Origin: Petasospora fabianii
Lineage: Eukaryota; Ascomycota; Saccharomycetes; Phaffomycetales; Wickerhamomycetaceae
NCBI GenBank assembly: GCA_022641835.1
Contig: CP048715.1
Location: forward strand, 1,612,001 to 1,676,000
Reading direction: 5' to 3'
DNA: 64,000 bases
Both the position numbers and the translations under genes were made by a program. The notes under the pieces are model-generated. The model worked only from the letters and a program-made list of their open reading frames with translations, was not told the origin of the DNA and did not search any database. Each line of letters opens with the position of its first letter. Position 1 is the stretch's first letter. Below are positions 29,250 through 39,497 of the stretch, one piece after another.

Positions 29250-30356
29250 TTACTTTCTTGTGAGTGCACCTCCTGGAGAGTTTTCCTTTCTGGCACTAAG
29301 AACCTCAACACCGGTCTCTGTGACCAGTAGTTCGTGTTCAAACTGGGCACTGAGCTTACCATCAGACGTTGTAACGGTCCAGTCATCTGGCCAGCAAATG
29401 TCCTTGTATGTACCAACGTTGATCATTGGTTCAATGGTGAACACCATACCAGGTTTCATGATACCAGGTGACTTGTTTCTAGCGTAATGGGCAACTGATG
29501 GGGCACAGTGGAAGTATTTTCCTGTACCATGACCACAGAAGGAACGAACAACGGAACAACCATTAGCCTTAGCGTGCTTCTCAATAACGTCACCGAGAGA
29601 TCTGAAAGTGACACCTGGCTTACAAGTAGCAATGGCGAGATCGAGACACTCACGAGCTGTCTCAACAACGTTTATGGCCTCCTTGGATGGGGTACCGATG
29701 TAATAAGTCTCGTTCAAATCAGCGTGATAACCCTGATAATACACAGAGATATCAATGTTAAGGATATCACCATCTTTCAAAGGACGCTTATCTGGAATAC
29801 CATGACAAATAACTTCGTTAACGGATGTACAAACAGATTTTGGGAAGTTGTAGTAGTTGAGTGGGGATGGGTATCCACCACGAGCTATCGTTTCACGATG
29901 AACAATCTCATCGATGGCATCGGTAGTGACACCAACCTTGGCGGCAGCGGCAGCGATATCGAGAACCTCACGACCAATATCAGCAGCTTTTCTAATCATC
30001 TTGAGCTCCTCTTCGTTATAGATTGGAATCTTGCTTGTTCTATCGTTAAGAATTTCGGATGTTGGAGCACCATCCTCGTGGTAATCTGTTGTTGGAACGT
30101 TATCTGGAATAGTACGGCGTGGAGAAAGTGGGTAAGCTGGTCTAAGAGATCCAGCGTATGGGAACTGTGGGAATGGATCATATGATTCGACACCTGGCTT
30201 GGTGTGGATGGCCTTGTGGATGGGCCAAGCCTTCTTGAAGCAAGCCTGGTCGCAGAAGACTGATGTGATGCCCTGCTTAAGACACATCGGACACTTGAGA
30301 GTAGAAGTGGTCACCTTACCACAGTTTGGTGAGCTGCAGTGAACGGTAGCAGTCAT
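29250..30356 (-). CDS. MAP1: Methionine aminopeptidase 1
   Basis: A 368-residue type 1b methionine aminopeptidase (S. cerevisiae Map1, 387 aa). The N-terminal zinc finger (~7-52) has the Cys pairs CSSPNC, CPMC and CDQAC followed by His residues. The pita-bread catalytic domain spans ~115-365 with the metal ligands in DGDILNIDISVYYQGYHADLN, the GHGTG loop, FTIEPMIN and the final FEHELLVTE. It removes the initiator Met co-translationally from chains with a small second residue. The ATG at 30356 gives a start right before the zinc finger. No unusual features. Confidence 0.96.
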   Translation of the reverse strand: MTATVHCSSPNCGKVTTSTLKCPMCLKQGITSVFCDQACFKKAWPIHKAIHTKPGVESYDPFPQFPYAGSLRPAYPLSPRRTIPDNVPTTDYHEDGAPTSEILNDRTSKIPIYNEEELKMIRKAADIGREVLDIAAAAAKVGVTTDAIDEIVHRETIARGGYPSPLNYYNFPKSVCTSVNEVICHGIPDKRPLKDGDILNIDISVYYQGYHADLNETYYIGTPSKEAINVVETARECLDLAIATCKPGVTFRSLGDVIEKHAKANGCSVVRSFCGHGTGKYFHCAPSVAHYARNKSPGIMKPGMVFTIEPMINVGTYKDICWPDDWTVTTSDGKLSAQFEHELLVTETGVEVLSARKENSPGGALTRK

Positions 30357-30837
30357 TTTATACAGAGTGGATGGGTTGTTTTGCGGTGATACCAGTGGCG
30401 TTGGTTCAAGATGGAGTTCTCTCCGGAAGTTTTTTGTCTTTTTTTTTCAGAACCGTATGGGATGAGTATTAAAATGATCAGGGGACGATTGATTCTGAGC
30501 CACGTCTATTGTAGCGGGATCATGGAAACACTACCATTTGGGACACTTTATCACTCTATATTTGTAATAAGAGATTTGGTCGAGAGTTTATTTTGATGTC
30601 AGGTGCGGTAGCTTATGCTTCGCTAACCTTCCCCAGGTTATATTTTTCGGTAAGAGCACGACATCATCGCTTAGCCGAACTCTCTTCCTCTAACTGAGCA
30701 TAGAAGGACAGTCTAATCTAACAGAATAAACCCACCCGGGAGTAGAATTTTTATTAACTTTTATAATACTGCAATCGTTTTTGTGAGCTCTGGTGTGGTC
30801 GGGGCCAGCTATAGTAGGCTCCCTATAATGGATGTGA
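30357..30837. other. Promoter of MAP1 and 3' flank of CDD1
   Basis: No gene is seen. A perfect 6-bp inverted repeat TAACCT-TCCCC-AGGTTA lies near 30624-30640 and could form a small hairpin. A 9-base T run precedes MAP1 at ~30434. Confidence 0.4.
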
Positions 30838-31404
30838 TCAATTCAACTGCTCTGGGCCAAAACTCATAGGAAGAAGCTCTTCCAATGTCTTCATAACACA
30901 ACTACCATCTTTCTTAAACATATAAACTTCGATCTCTTTTCCAAACTCTCTTATCGACTGACGACAAATTCCACAAGGAGAAATGAACTCGTCTACCATA
31001 TCACTTGAGATGCCAATAGCCTTGAACTTACGATGGCCCTGAAGCACAGCAGTAACGATTGTGGATCGTTCAGCACAAATTGCTGCACCTATTGAAATAC
31101 ATGTTAGTCAATCTATTAATTAGGGAGAATGAGGAGGAGGAGGAGGAGAGATCACAAATGAGAGACACTTACCATAAGATGCATTCTCAACGTTAGCACC
31201 GACAAAGAGGTCTCCTGATTCTGATAAGAGTGCACAACCGACCCTGTAAAGATTGTGTCAATAAGAGATCAAGGAAAAACAACACGACAGCTAAACATAC
31301 CTGAATTTGGAATACGGTGAGTAGGACAAGTCAAGGGCACCGATGGCCTTTGTGCGAAGAGTGATGAACTCCTCAATCGAGAGCTTTCCTGGAACTTCCT
31401 GCAT
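30838..31404 (-). CDS. CDD1: Cytidine deaminase, three exons
   Basis: Exons are 31404-31301 (104 nt), 31243-31173 (71 nt) and 31088-30838 (251 nt). They join to 141 residues; S. cerevisiae Cdd1 has 142. Intron 1 (31300-31244, 57 nt) uses GTATGT...ACAG; intron 2 (31172-31089, 84 nt) uses GTAAGT...ATAG with a GACTAAC branch-like site. Joined protein: N-terminal SPYSKFRVGCALL, then GANVENASYGAAICAERS (zinc ligand Cys and catalytic Glu), then FISPCGICRQ (two more zinc Cys). It deaminates (deoxy)cytidine to (deoxy)uridine in pyrimidine salvage. Intron 2 contains six GAG triplets on the plus strand (31131-31148), a pyrimidine tract in the transcript. The S. cerevisiae gene has no intron. Confidence 0.93.
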
Positions 31405-31865
31405 AGTAATTAGCGACAGAATTGGTCTTGTAGTTCTCTTTGGGCAACTTCAAATGTAATCTTCCAACAACAACTAAAGAGCTGAACTTGTATCAACTCC
31501 GAGAACAACAAAATTGATAAGATTGTGAGATCGACCGGCGCGCGATAGTGGAGGGGGGATATCCGAGGGTAGTTTCTTAGTATATAAAATTTTGTATCAC
31601 GTGATTAGCTACCCCGCATTATTCCTCTTTGGCACATTACCTCAAGAGTGACGGCGTCCGGGTTCCAAACCAACTTCATTGTCACCTTTTCTCCCCTCAC
31701 ACACATAAATAAGGGTGGTATCAACAAGATATTTGACTTCATAGGGTCAATAGTCATTGTGTTTACTACACAAGCTCTTTCAACAGCTGACAAAAACCAA
31801 GATACACCATCTCACTGCCGGATCTGCCACCCGCAATCAACTACATTATACCCCACACGACACTT
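31405..31865. promoter_or_regulatory. Divergent promoter region CDD1 / F-box-like gene
   Basis: A 461-base spacer. A TATATAAAA box-like element is at ~31580 followed by ATCACGTGATTAG (CACGTG core near 31598). No gene is seen; a 62-codon frame on the minus strand is not convincing. Confidence 0.45.
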
Positions 31866-33038
31866 ATGACAGGCAAACTTCCACTACCCAATGAGGTGAT
31901 CTCAGTGATCCTCAGTCATGTTGACCCAGTAACGATATCTCAATCACTCTCTCAAATCTCAGAATTGAAGCCTCTTTTAACCCTCACTGTTACAGACTCT
32001 CAAAAGTCAAGACCTGTGGGGAACGTCATCACCATCCAGGAGATCCTCGAGAGAAACCTACCCCTCGACAGCATCATTGCCAACTATTACTTTTTCGATG
32101 TTCATATTACACAATTTGAAGATGAAAGAGTATACCTCGGTACACACAGATTCCTAGCGCGTCTGCTTAGGCATAAGAAGGATGTTCGAATCGTCTATCA
32201 TCCAAGCACTGTTAACATGACCTATCTCAAGATGTTCAAGTCATTGTTCCATTCCATGCCACCAGTCCCACTAGGTGTTCGCAATCCTCATCACATCTCT
32301 TTCCCCAATGTCACTGATATTAGAAGTAATGGAAATCACCTACTGATCTCTCCACAAGTGGAGTACCCAGCTCTCGAGACGATGAATCTGTATTACTGCT
32401 CATCCAAATTTTACTTTGAAGTATTTGACTATCTCAATCTTGACAAACATAAGAACACATTCCCAAGACTCGTCAACCTAAAACTTGAGGACTATATGAA
32501 TGAAGGAGAAGATCTATACTCCAAAAATAGTGACAATTACGTCCGTCTTGAGGAATTTGATGAAGACTACGACGACTACGATCACAGTTCTGATCTCGAT
32601 GAAAATGAGTTCTACTTTGATGGACTTGAGCTCCTCCAGAATTATAAGCTTACGAGGCTGGAGACACTGACATTGAAAAACTGTAATGTCTCTCGTCTTA
32701 AGGACATTAACGCTCCACTTTTGCGCTCTTTGAAGATGCTTGAAATCACGAATAAGCACATTGAGGCCTTTGACTTGAATCTTGTCGACTCAGACCACAT
32801 ACAGACTCGTTCATTTCTGTCTTCATCAGTATCTACATCATGTTCCATTCAAGGGAATGATATGCCAAGCTTGAAAACGTTCAAGATCATCGGCCATATC
32901 AAATTGAAGGATTTTAGTGCTAATAAAATGCGCCTATCACACTTGGAAGAGGTCGTGGTGAAGGGCACTAACGTCGAGATTGATAATAAGGACGCATTCT
33001 CTTCAAAGTACTCCAAAAATAATCAGCTCATCATCTGA
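31866..33038 (+). CDS. F-box-like/LRR-like protein, unidentified
   Basis: A 390-residue protein that I do not recognise. The first ~30 residues (LPLPNEVISVILSHVDPVTISQSLSQ) resemble an F-box (L-P-E-hydrophobic-IL pattern). The remainder has spaced leucine-rich strands (for example PALETMNLYYC, PRLVNLKLEDY, LTRLETLTLKNCNV, LRSLKMLEITN, PSLKTFKIIG), consistent with irregular LRRs. An acidic/Tyr-rich insert (~235-260) interrupts them. This suggests an SCF substrate adaptor, but that is inference. ATG at 31866. Confidence 0.7.
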   Translation: MTGKLPLPNEVISVILSHVDPVTISQSLSQISELKPLLTLTVTDSQKSRPVGNVITIQEILERNLPLDSIIANYYFFDVHITQFEDERVYLGTHRFLARLLRHKKDVRIVYHPSTVNMTYLKMFKSLFHSMPPVPLGVRNPHHISFPNVTDIRSNGNHLLISPQVEYPALETMNLYYCSSKFYFEVFDYLNLDKHKNTFPRLVNLKLEDYMNEGEDLYSKNSDNYVRLEEFDEDYDDYDHSSDLDENEFYFDGLELLQNYKLTRLETLTLKNCNVSRLKDINAPLLRSLKMLEITNKHIEAFDLNLVDSDHIQTRSFLSSSVSTSCSIQGNDMPSLKTFKIIGHIKLKDFSANKMRLSHLEEVVVKGTNVEIDNKDAFSSKYSKNNQLII

Positions 33039-33286
33039 TTACACAATCAAATACATGATTCATATATTAAACAACCCCTGTATAGTCTCATGACTCGTGA
33101 AAAGTATCACGAGCCGGCCAAGACAGACGACTCTTTATCCGAATACGGTAAGGTTACGCAGCGATGTCTCGGTTTTTTTCCAAGCTTCCATGACCCATAA
33201 ACTCACGCATAAAACAAGCATACATCTCTCTTTTGACTCACTTGGTACTGTCCTGCCGTCGTCTCCAATACCGACAATCCCTCATA

Positions 33287-34591
33287 ATGCTGGCTCGTCA
33301 GGTCCTGCGTAACTCCAGTCGTACACTTGGGCGCACCTTCGCAACACAGTCGAAGCAATCTGCTCGTCCTGTGCTCAGATCATCAATCCTCGGAAATCCA
33401 TTCTATCTCGGTGCTACAATTATCGGTGGTGGACTGTTTACTCTTTACTGCTTTGATGTTCGTTCTTCGATTCATGAGTATGTCTTTTGTCCTATCATCC
33501 GTTCCCTCACAAGTGCCGAGGATGGTCACACATTAGGTATCTGGCTCATGAAGAACGGTCTCTCTCCTCGTGAATGGTTTGCTAACGATGATGATGTATT
33601 GAAAGTTAACGTTTTCGGTAAGACTTTGGACAACCCAGTTGGTCTTGCTGCTGGTTTGGATAAGAATGGTGAGGCTATTGATGCCCTGTTTGGCTCCGGT
33701 TTCGGTTATGTCGAGATTGGATCTATCACTCCCTTGCCACAACCTGGTAACCCGAAACCAAGATTTTTCAGATTGCCAAAGGACGATGCCGTTATTAACC
33801 GTTATGGATTCAATTCTGATGGTCACTTGGAGGTTGTTGTCAGACTCAAAAAGAGATTGGAGAAGTACATCAGAAAGAATGGTGAAAATTCTGTCAAGAA
33901 TTTGTCCTTGAACGACGGTAAGGTTTTGGCTATCAACTTGGGTAAGAACAAGACTGGTGAAGAGGTTGAAGACTACGTTAAGGGTGTTGAGAACTTCAAT
34001 GAGTTTGCTGATGTGCTTGTCATCAACGTCTCTTCTCCAAACACACCTGGTCTCAGAAACTTGCAAGGTGAAGGTAAACTCACTACTTTGCTCAAGTCTG
34101 TCATTTCCAAGAGAGACGCTCTGGTCCCTGTCCACAACAAGACTACACCAGTTCTCGTTAAGGTTGCCCCAGATCTTGACGAGTCTGAGATTGCATCTAT
34201 TGTCAAATCTGCTAAGGAGTCTAAGATCAACGGTATCATCATCTCGAACACCACCATTCAAAGACCAGATACTCTTGTCTCTTCTCCTTCTGTCTCCTCT
34301 GAGGTTGGTGGTCTTTCCGGTAAACCACTTAAGCCATTGTCTTTGAAGGCATTGAAGACTGCTGCTAAGTATGCAAAGGGTTCTGACCTCATCCTTGTCG
34401 GTTGTGGTGGTATCTCTTCTGGTAAGGACGCCCTAGAGTTTGGTAAGGCTGGTGCTAAGTACATTGAGCTTTACACTGCTTTCGCTTATAAAGGACCAGG
34501 TTTGATCGCTAAGATCAAGGATGAGTTGACTGAAGAATTGAAAAAGGAGGGTAAGACTTGGGAGCAGATTGTTGGTGAAGACTTGAAGTAA
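33287..34591 (+). CDS. URA9: Mitochondrial class 2 dihydroorotate dehydrogenase
   Basis: A 434-residue enzyme starting at ATG 33287 ([18 protein letters not shown]), an Arg-rich mitochondrial presequence, followed by a single inner-membrane segment (~42-60, [16 protein letters not shown]). The catalytic barrel has [15 protein letters not shown], the FMN-contacting [16 protein letters not shown], and the class 2 active-site serine in [16 protein letters not shown]. It oxidises dihydroorotate to orotate with ubiquinone as acceptor. S. cerevisiae instead has the cytosolic fumarate-dependent class 1 enzyme Ura1, so this gene separates the source from Saccharomycetaceae. A frame continues 18 codons upstream of the ATG without an alternative ATG. 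Confidence 0.95.
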   Translation: MLARQVLRNSSRTLGRTFATQSKQSARPVLRSSILGNPFYLGATIIGGGLFTLYCFDVRSSIHEYVFCPIIRSLTSAEDGHTLGIWLMKNGLSPREWFANDDDVLKVNVFGKTLDNPVGLAAGLDKNGEAIDALFGSGFGYVEIGSITPLPQPGNPKPRFFRLPKDDAVINRYGFNSDGHLEVVVRLKKRLEKYIRKNGENSVKNLSLNDGKVLAINLGKNKTGEEVEDYVKGVENFNEFADVLVINVSSPNTPGLRNLQGEGKLTTLLKSVISKRDALVPVHNKTTPVLVKVAPDLDESEIASIVKSAKESKINGIIISNTTIQRPDTLVSSPSVSSEVGGLSGKPLKPLSLKALKTAAKYAKGSDLILVGCGGISSGKDALEFGKAGAKYIELYTAFAYKGPGLIAKIKDELTEELKKEGKTWEQIVGEDLK

Positions 34592-34865
34592 GTAGTGGTA
34601 TGTCTCAAGTGTATATAGAGTGATAACCATTACAGGAGCTTACAGGAGTTCATTTATCCCATCTGCCATTAGCCCTGGATGAATTTTCTCTGTCCCATTA
34701 AAAGAGAAGGGATTTCTTATTCGCCACCAGTATCATTTTCTTGTCCCCGTGTGTTTTTTTTTTTTTAAATAGCGGTTTCGCAACACAAAACACAAAAGGA
34801 TTGTCTCGGGTCTCCATCGCCTCACAGGCCCCAGACCATAATTCAGCAAAAACAGTCACTTAGCT

Positions 34866-35864
34866 ATGGCCCTCACCGAAGCAGAGAAGCGTCAGGCTCT
34901 TCGTGAGCGTCGTGCTGCAAAGATGGCGAACTCCAATGCCCGTCTCCAGAAGATCACTGGTGATTCCGTCGCCCATAACGACACATCGTCATCGTCACCC
35001 CCACCGTCGTCATCATCGGGCCCTACTACTAGCGCTACCACATCGTCTTCTTCCGCTGCTTCTACACCATTGGCTTCCTTAGCTGGTGTAGCATCCACAC
35101 AAAAATCCAGTGCTTCCAAATCCTTCAGCCAGACGTCCGGTTTCGCTTCGGAAAAGGCGCCTGCTCCATCGAGCACCATCAGCGCCATCAACGCTAAGGA
35201 CGACGACCATCATGATCCACCGGTTGAGAGCATTGAGGAATTCCAAAAGTCATTGGAGAACATCCTCGGATCTCAGAAGCATCAGCACACTGATCCACTT
35301 GGAGATGATATGAATGAGATGGACATGTTTGCCCAGCTTTTGGGTGTTGATCCTTCTAAAAGTGGTGCTGATCATCCTCTTCTTGCCATGATGAAGGAAG
35401 GTTCACAGGAGACCAAGGAGAAGAAACAGAATGATGACATTGATTATGAGCTTGCTGCAATTGAGAAACAGAAGAATGATAAGTTCAAGGCATGGTTTAT
35501 GCTTATAAAGTTCTTGTTCACATTTGGATTGTGTCTCTACTTCTTCTTTGCTAGAGGGCATCATTCCACATCATACCAATTGTCAAGAAGTTACGATCTC
35601 AGTCTCTTTACACAGATCTTCACCGGATTCGAAGTGGTGACCACATCATACTTTGCCTCTGTCTTGCACAAGCTACCACATCAGCATTACAACTATAACT
35701 CCAAGATTCTGGATTATTTGGGTATGATCCCAGATGGCATGTTGTCTCCAATCTGGAAAAACAGAGTCAAGTTGGGTTTCAAGTATTTTGAATTACTTCA
35801 GTTGGTGTTGTTTGATATCAGTGTTATAGTTGTTGTATTTGGTGTTTTGTCTTTCATGCATTGA
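34866..35864 (+). CDS. GET2: Get2, ER receptor subunit for tail-anchored protein insertion
   Basis: A 332-residue protein. The N-terminus (LTEAEKRQALRERRAAKMAN) is the basic Get3-binding motif followed by the SNARLQKITG block shared with S. cerevisiae Get2 (285 aa). A long Ser/Thr/Pro linker (~40-110) follows and three C-terminal membrane segments (about 218-236, 250-272 and 308-331). With Get1 it receives tail-anchored proteins from Get3 at the ER. The ATG at 34866 is immediately followed by the conserved motif, so the start is firm. Confidence 0.9.
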   Translation: MALTEAEKRQALRERRAAKMANSNARLQKITGDSVAHNDTSSSSPPPSSSSGPTTSATTSSSSAASTPLASLAGVASTQKSSASKSFSQTSGFASEKAPAPSSTISAINAKDDDHHDPPVESIEEFQKSLENILGSQKHQHTDPLGDDMNEMDMFAQLLGVDPSKSGADHPLLAMMKEGSQETKEKKQNDDIDYELAAIEKQKNDKFKAWFMLIKFLFTFGLCLYFFFARGHHSTSYQLSRSYDLSLFTQIFTGFEVVTTSYFASVLHKLPHQHYNYNSKILDYLGMIPDGMLSPIWKNRVKLGFKYFELLQLVLFDISVIVVVFGVLSFMH

Positions 35865-36085
35865 TAATCTTGAAGTTGGTCCCCCTTCCCCCTTGTTCTT
35901 TTGTTTCTGTTCATTTACACGGCATGCGGATTATACCACTCTGAGGTCAAATCCCTTAATACATTCATTTTGTCATTATAAAACCTGTAGTATTCATATA
36001 AATAAGTTGCTGTTGATCCAGTCTTAATAAATAAACGGTATGATGAGTATCCTGCGTACATAGTCTAAACTCAACATAGAACCAA

Positions 36086-36121
36086 TGAATAAATAAATTA
36101 ATAAATAAATAAATGAATAAG
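36086..36121. repeat. AT-rich AAAT-type microsatellite
   Basis: Imperfect (AAAT)n run of about nine units in the convergent spacer between GET2 and the complex I gene. It ends only a few bases from the stop codon of that gene, so it probably lies in its 3' untranslated region. Confidence 0.8.
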
Positions 36122-36124
36122 TTA

Positions 36125-36523
36125 TCATCCCTCAATATCATTCTTGTACTCATCCATAGCATATCTCAATCCACAGTAACCACAAGGATGAGCTCTCTTT
36201 GGTTCCAAATTGATATAAATTTTTGGATGACCTTGACCATGTTGCTTGTTACCCTGACAAACAGCAATACGATCATCAATGAGTCTGACAGGTTGTTGTG
36301 CAATCAGATCAATAGCAGCATATGGACGTGGCTGAAGGGATAAATCACGATCGAGGAACTTTGCATGGTTGATAACGTCCTTGCGGGCGGCTTGAGAGGA
36401 GGACCATGGAGTTGCACGGTTTGGAGCCTGTTCCAAAACAGTAGAGAGAGTCTCTGGTTGGCCCTTAGTGGTGACCGATGACTTAAGACTCTTAAAAGAC
36501 TGTGTGAAATGTCTCTTAAGCAT
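36125..36523 (-). CDS. Complex I 13-kDa zinc subunit (NDUFS6/NUMM type)
   Basis: A 132-residue mitochondrial protein starting at ATG 36523 (MLKRHFTQSFKSLKSS), an amphipathic presequence. The C-terminal zinc domain has the AVCQGNKQHGQGHPKIYINL block and the closing HPCGYCGLRYAMDE, giving the Cys-His-Cys-Cys ligand set of NDUFS6. This subunit is needed for assembly and stability of the NADH-binding arm of respiratory complex I. S. cerevisiae lacks complex I, so the gene is a strong lineage marker. A frame extends 11 codons further upstream without an ATG. Confidence 0.93.
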   Translation of the reverse strand: MLKRHFTQSFKSLKSSVTTKGQPETLSTVLEQAPNRATPWSSSQAARKDVINHAKFLDRDLSLQPRPYAAIDLIAQQPVRLIDDRIAVCQGNKQHGQGHPKIYINLEPKRAHPCGYCGLRYAMDEYKNDIEG

Positions 36524-37815
36524 TGTAAGTAGTCGTGGGAGATGGAACCTGATCAAGTCGTGTCATTTAGACTATGGAGTGGGGTTTATCCCCATTTGAT
36601 GTTTTTGGCGTTGCTAGTGTGTGGTGTTCGGGTGTTTGATTGTCTGAGTTTTTTTTTTTTTCACTAACAGCTTGAACTGGGGTGCATGGGGTTCCTTGTA
36701 TTGAGTAGTCTGTCCCTCTATGTGATGTCACTTGTCGTTATGGCTTGTAGTGTTAGGCGGTATGTAATTGGGTGATCTATAGTTGCCGTTACTGGAAGAA
36801 GGGTTTTATGGATACTACAGAAGGCGCCGGAATAACTGAAGAAGAAGGGCCCATCAAAAGACAACTTGGTTACAGAACATTGACTATATCAGATACCTTG
36901 ATAGCAAGGAAAGAAATGTCGTTTACTCTATTAATTCAGTGAATTGTAGGTATTAACAACTGAGTTTTTAACGAAAATTTTTTTACATTTTGAACTACAA
37001 TATATGAGTACAACAGAAAAACATACTCATGGTAATAGGTCCTGAAGAAATGCAAAGTCATGTTTTGAGTCTATGTATATAGTATATATAATACGCTCTG
37101 AAGGAAAGAGAATAAATTCCAATCATTCTCGAGAGCGTTTAATAAATTATGCTAGCTTAGCAGAAGATCGTACGTCCTTCGTACTTCGTAGGAGAGAAAA
37201 AAGAGCTGCATTTACACATCACATATCTCGGAAGTCTTTACGAATGATAGTGATGAATAATTCCGATAATCGACTGATCAGCTCATCTAACGGCACTTCC
37301 TGAGGCATTTCAGCATTGAGATGCATACTATGAAATTATATAGAGATGTAGAGGTGTGAGGCCCTATGCTTTGTATTACTAAATGACTAAGTCAACTGGC
37401 CCAGAGTCAATAAAGTTCATACATAAACATAATAAGCTAATGGTTAAGAATATAAATCAACTTGAATATGACGTATGTGATCTCTGAGTCCCCTTAATAG
37501 AAGATGGGTGTTGTTGGGATACTGCAGGATCCTCGGCCGATGCCCGAGACATGTAACAATGTCTATCAAATCAACACGGCTGGCGTCCGGGCACAATGCG
37601 ATACCAAATTGAGTTTTGGTAATTGGGCACAGCAAGTGCGTATTTGATAGATATCAGTTAAAGGGGTTAAATTAGCTCGTAAAACCTACTCTCTTTTTTC
37701 CACCTGTCATTTGTCTTTTTGTCTCTTGTTATTTCACTTCTAAGTAACTTTTTGGCTATGATATCCGCGTCCGAGATCCCGAGACTCCGAGATTCCGAAT
37801 ACCATTTCAACAGAC

Positions 37816-37850
37816 GGTACGGTACGGTACCGTACGGTACGATACGGTAC
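37816..37850. repeat. Seven-unit GGTAC palindromic pentamer repeat
   Basis: Seven consecutive pentamers, five GGTAC with one CGTAC and one GATAC variant. GTAC is self-complementary, so the array can fold on itself as a cruciform or hairpin. It lies in the gene-free block. Confidence 0.9.
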
Positions 37851-38244
37851 TGGCACACTTTGTTGGCGACTCAAATTTTAGGTGGGATCGGCACCGTACA
37901 GGTCGTGGCCATTATTGCGTCAGACGGCGCAGTACACTAAAACTTGCTGTGGTTCCGGAAGAACGAACATCTTTGTAAGAGAATTCAGTTAATAGTTTTA
38001 TCCCAGTATGACTTGTAATGGTTTACGAAAGCAAACTAGCTAAACTGGAGAATAGGTTTACCCCCCAAACTTAACCTACTGCGTGTTAAGGCTAAGCTCC
38101 TGCGTCCGAGCTCGTACTGTCGTGTGCCATGTGGGCAAAAGGAAGGGCTAGAGCTAAAAGGAAGAGTTGGCTTAGTGTTTTTAATAAAGGGCATTTACCC
38201 GGCCGTCCGCACTCTTCCGTCCTGCACATTGGCGCTCGATATAG

Positions 38245-38276
<32 letters not shown>
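38245..38276. repeat. Perfect (GTAA)8 microsatellite
   Basis: Eight uninterrupted GTAA units, directly followed by GTTATT. It is a likely polymorphic locus in the gene-free block. Confidence 0.95.
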
Positions 38277-38278
<2 letters not shown>

Positions 38279-39119
38279 TATTCTCCACCTGGTTGAGGCC
38301 TCACTAACGCACGGCTGTCAAAATCAGCATCATCCACCTAGCGTCTATCTGTGTGGCGCGTCGGACTCGGTAGACTTGCAGTCGTAAGGACTCATTAGCC
38401 CATGAGGGGTGTGGGAAAGGGAGGAAGTCCCTGATAAGGTAATGAGTGTGAGTAGAATGGGTTAAAATCAATAATAAATGTATTTTCCCTCTTATCTGGT
38501 CTTGGTCTGTTAAGTCCATCCGTCCTATTATGTCCTGTCTTACTCTGTTAGTTTCTGTTTGCTGCCCTCTTCCATCAACCATGCCAATGTAAATCTCCAG
38601 TCAACTATTAGAAACCTTCCCCCCAGAGCCGTCCCCGGGGCTGCAGCATACCATCAGAGAGCTGACTAAATACGACGGCCTTTGATTTCTCACACTGTTT
38701 TTTTCTATGGACTTATACTTTGGGTGCCCCCCGCTCGCTTCTATTTTTTCCCAACTGTAAAACTGCTCTTTCCTTGCCCCCGTCACTGTATGACGTGTGT
38801 GCGAAACGCACCTGTCATATCCGGATCCCTAACACAACCTTCTCGAAGCCCCTTCCTCGGCTTCCTCGGTTTCTTCTAAGCACCGGGACCGAAGTGGGGA
38901 AGGTTATAGACTAAAAATTGACACAAATCATATATACACACATGCTTTCTAATATAGATTAATTATCAATGACCAAATAACCTCTCTTCCCCTTTTTATT
39001 CTACCCCTTATCCTTTCAACCCTCTAATCTAAGTCTCTTCTGACTTGCGCACCAGCTGCTAACCCCTGTTCCATCATCTCATCACCGAAGGCGATCCTGT
39101 ACACTGTTTAACTTGTTAC

Positions 39120-39362
39120 ATGCCCAATCGGTATCGGACCCTAGAAACTGTCAACCTGTCACTTTTGAAGCGGCAACAATCTCTCAAAGCCCTCAACACA
39201 GCACAAAACATAGATACGCGTACTGTAGTTCGTAATCGCACTGTATACAACCAAAGTTATTCCTTTGCTGCGGAATATGAGAGAAGATGGGGGCTTGTCA
39301 TTGAATACGATGGTACCGGCACGTATGTCCTCTTTGTCCGACATTGCGAATGTCTCTTTTGA
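39120..39362 (+). CDS. Doubtful 80-aa ORF in the gene-free block
   Basis: An ATG-to-TGA frame of 80 codons starting MPNRYRTLETVNLSLLKRQQ. The composition is not absurd (charged N-terminal half, WGLVIEYDGTG in the second half), but there is no match to a family I know and codon use differs from nearby genes (several CGG, CGT, CTA). It is probably a chance frame. Confidence 0.15.
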   Translation: MPNRYRTLETVNLSLLKRQQSLKALNTAQNIDTRTVVRNRTVYNQSYSFAAEYERRWGLVIEYDGTGTYVLFVRHCECLF

Positions 39363-39470
39363 TAACTAAGCGGGTAACCATTGGCACAAATATGTATAGT
39401 GTATCGTATAACAGACACCAGCAACTCAAATCATCCGACCATGAGCTTCTTGTCCCGAGCGCATTGACAT

Positions 39471-39497
39471 TTTTTTTTTTTTAATTTTTTTTTTTTT
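39471..39497. repeat. Double poly-T tract
   Basis: T12-AA-T13. Such rigid poly(dA:dT) tracts disfavour nucleosomes and are frequent in yeast promoters and origins. Confidence 0.9.

Noticed and set aside
37219-37326. 35-codon minus-strand frame (MHLNAEMPQEVPLDELISRL...)
   Set aside because: The composition is protein-like, but 35 codons is within chance length and no splice partner or homologue could be seen.
38340-38400. tRNA-like string (GTGTGGCGCGTCGGACTCGG)
   Set aside because: It resembles a D-arm region, but no matching acceptor stem, anticodon stem or GGTTCGA-type B box follows.
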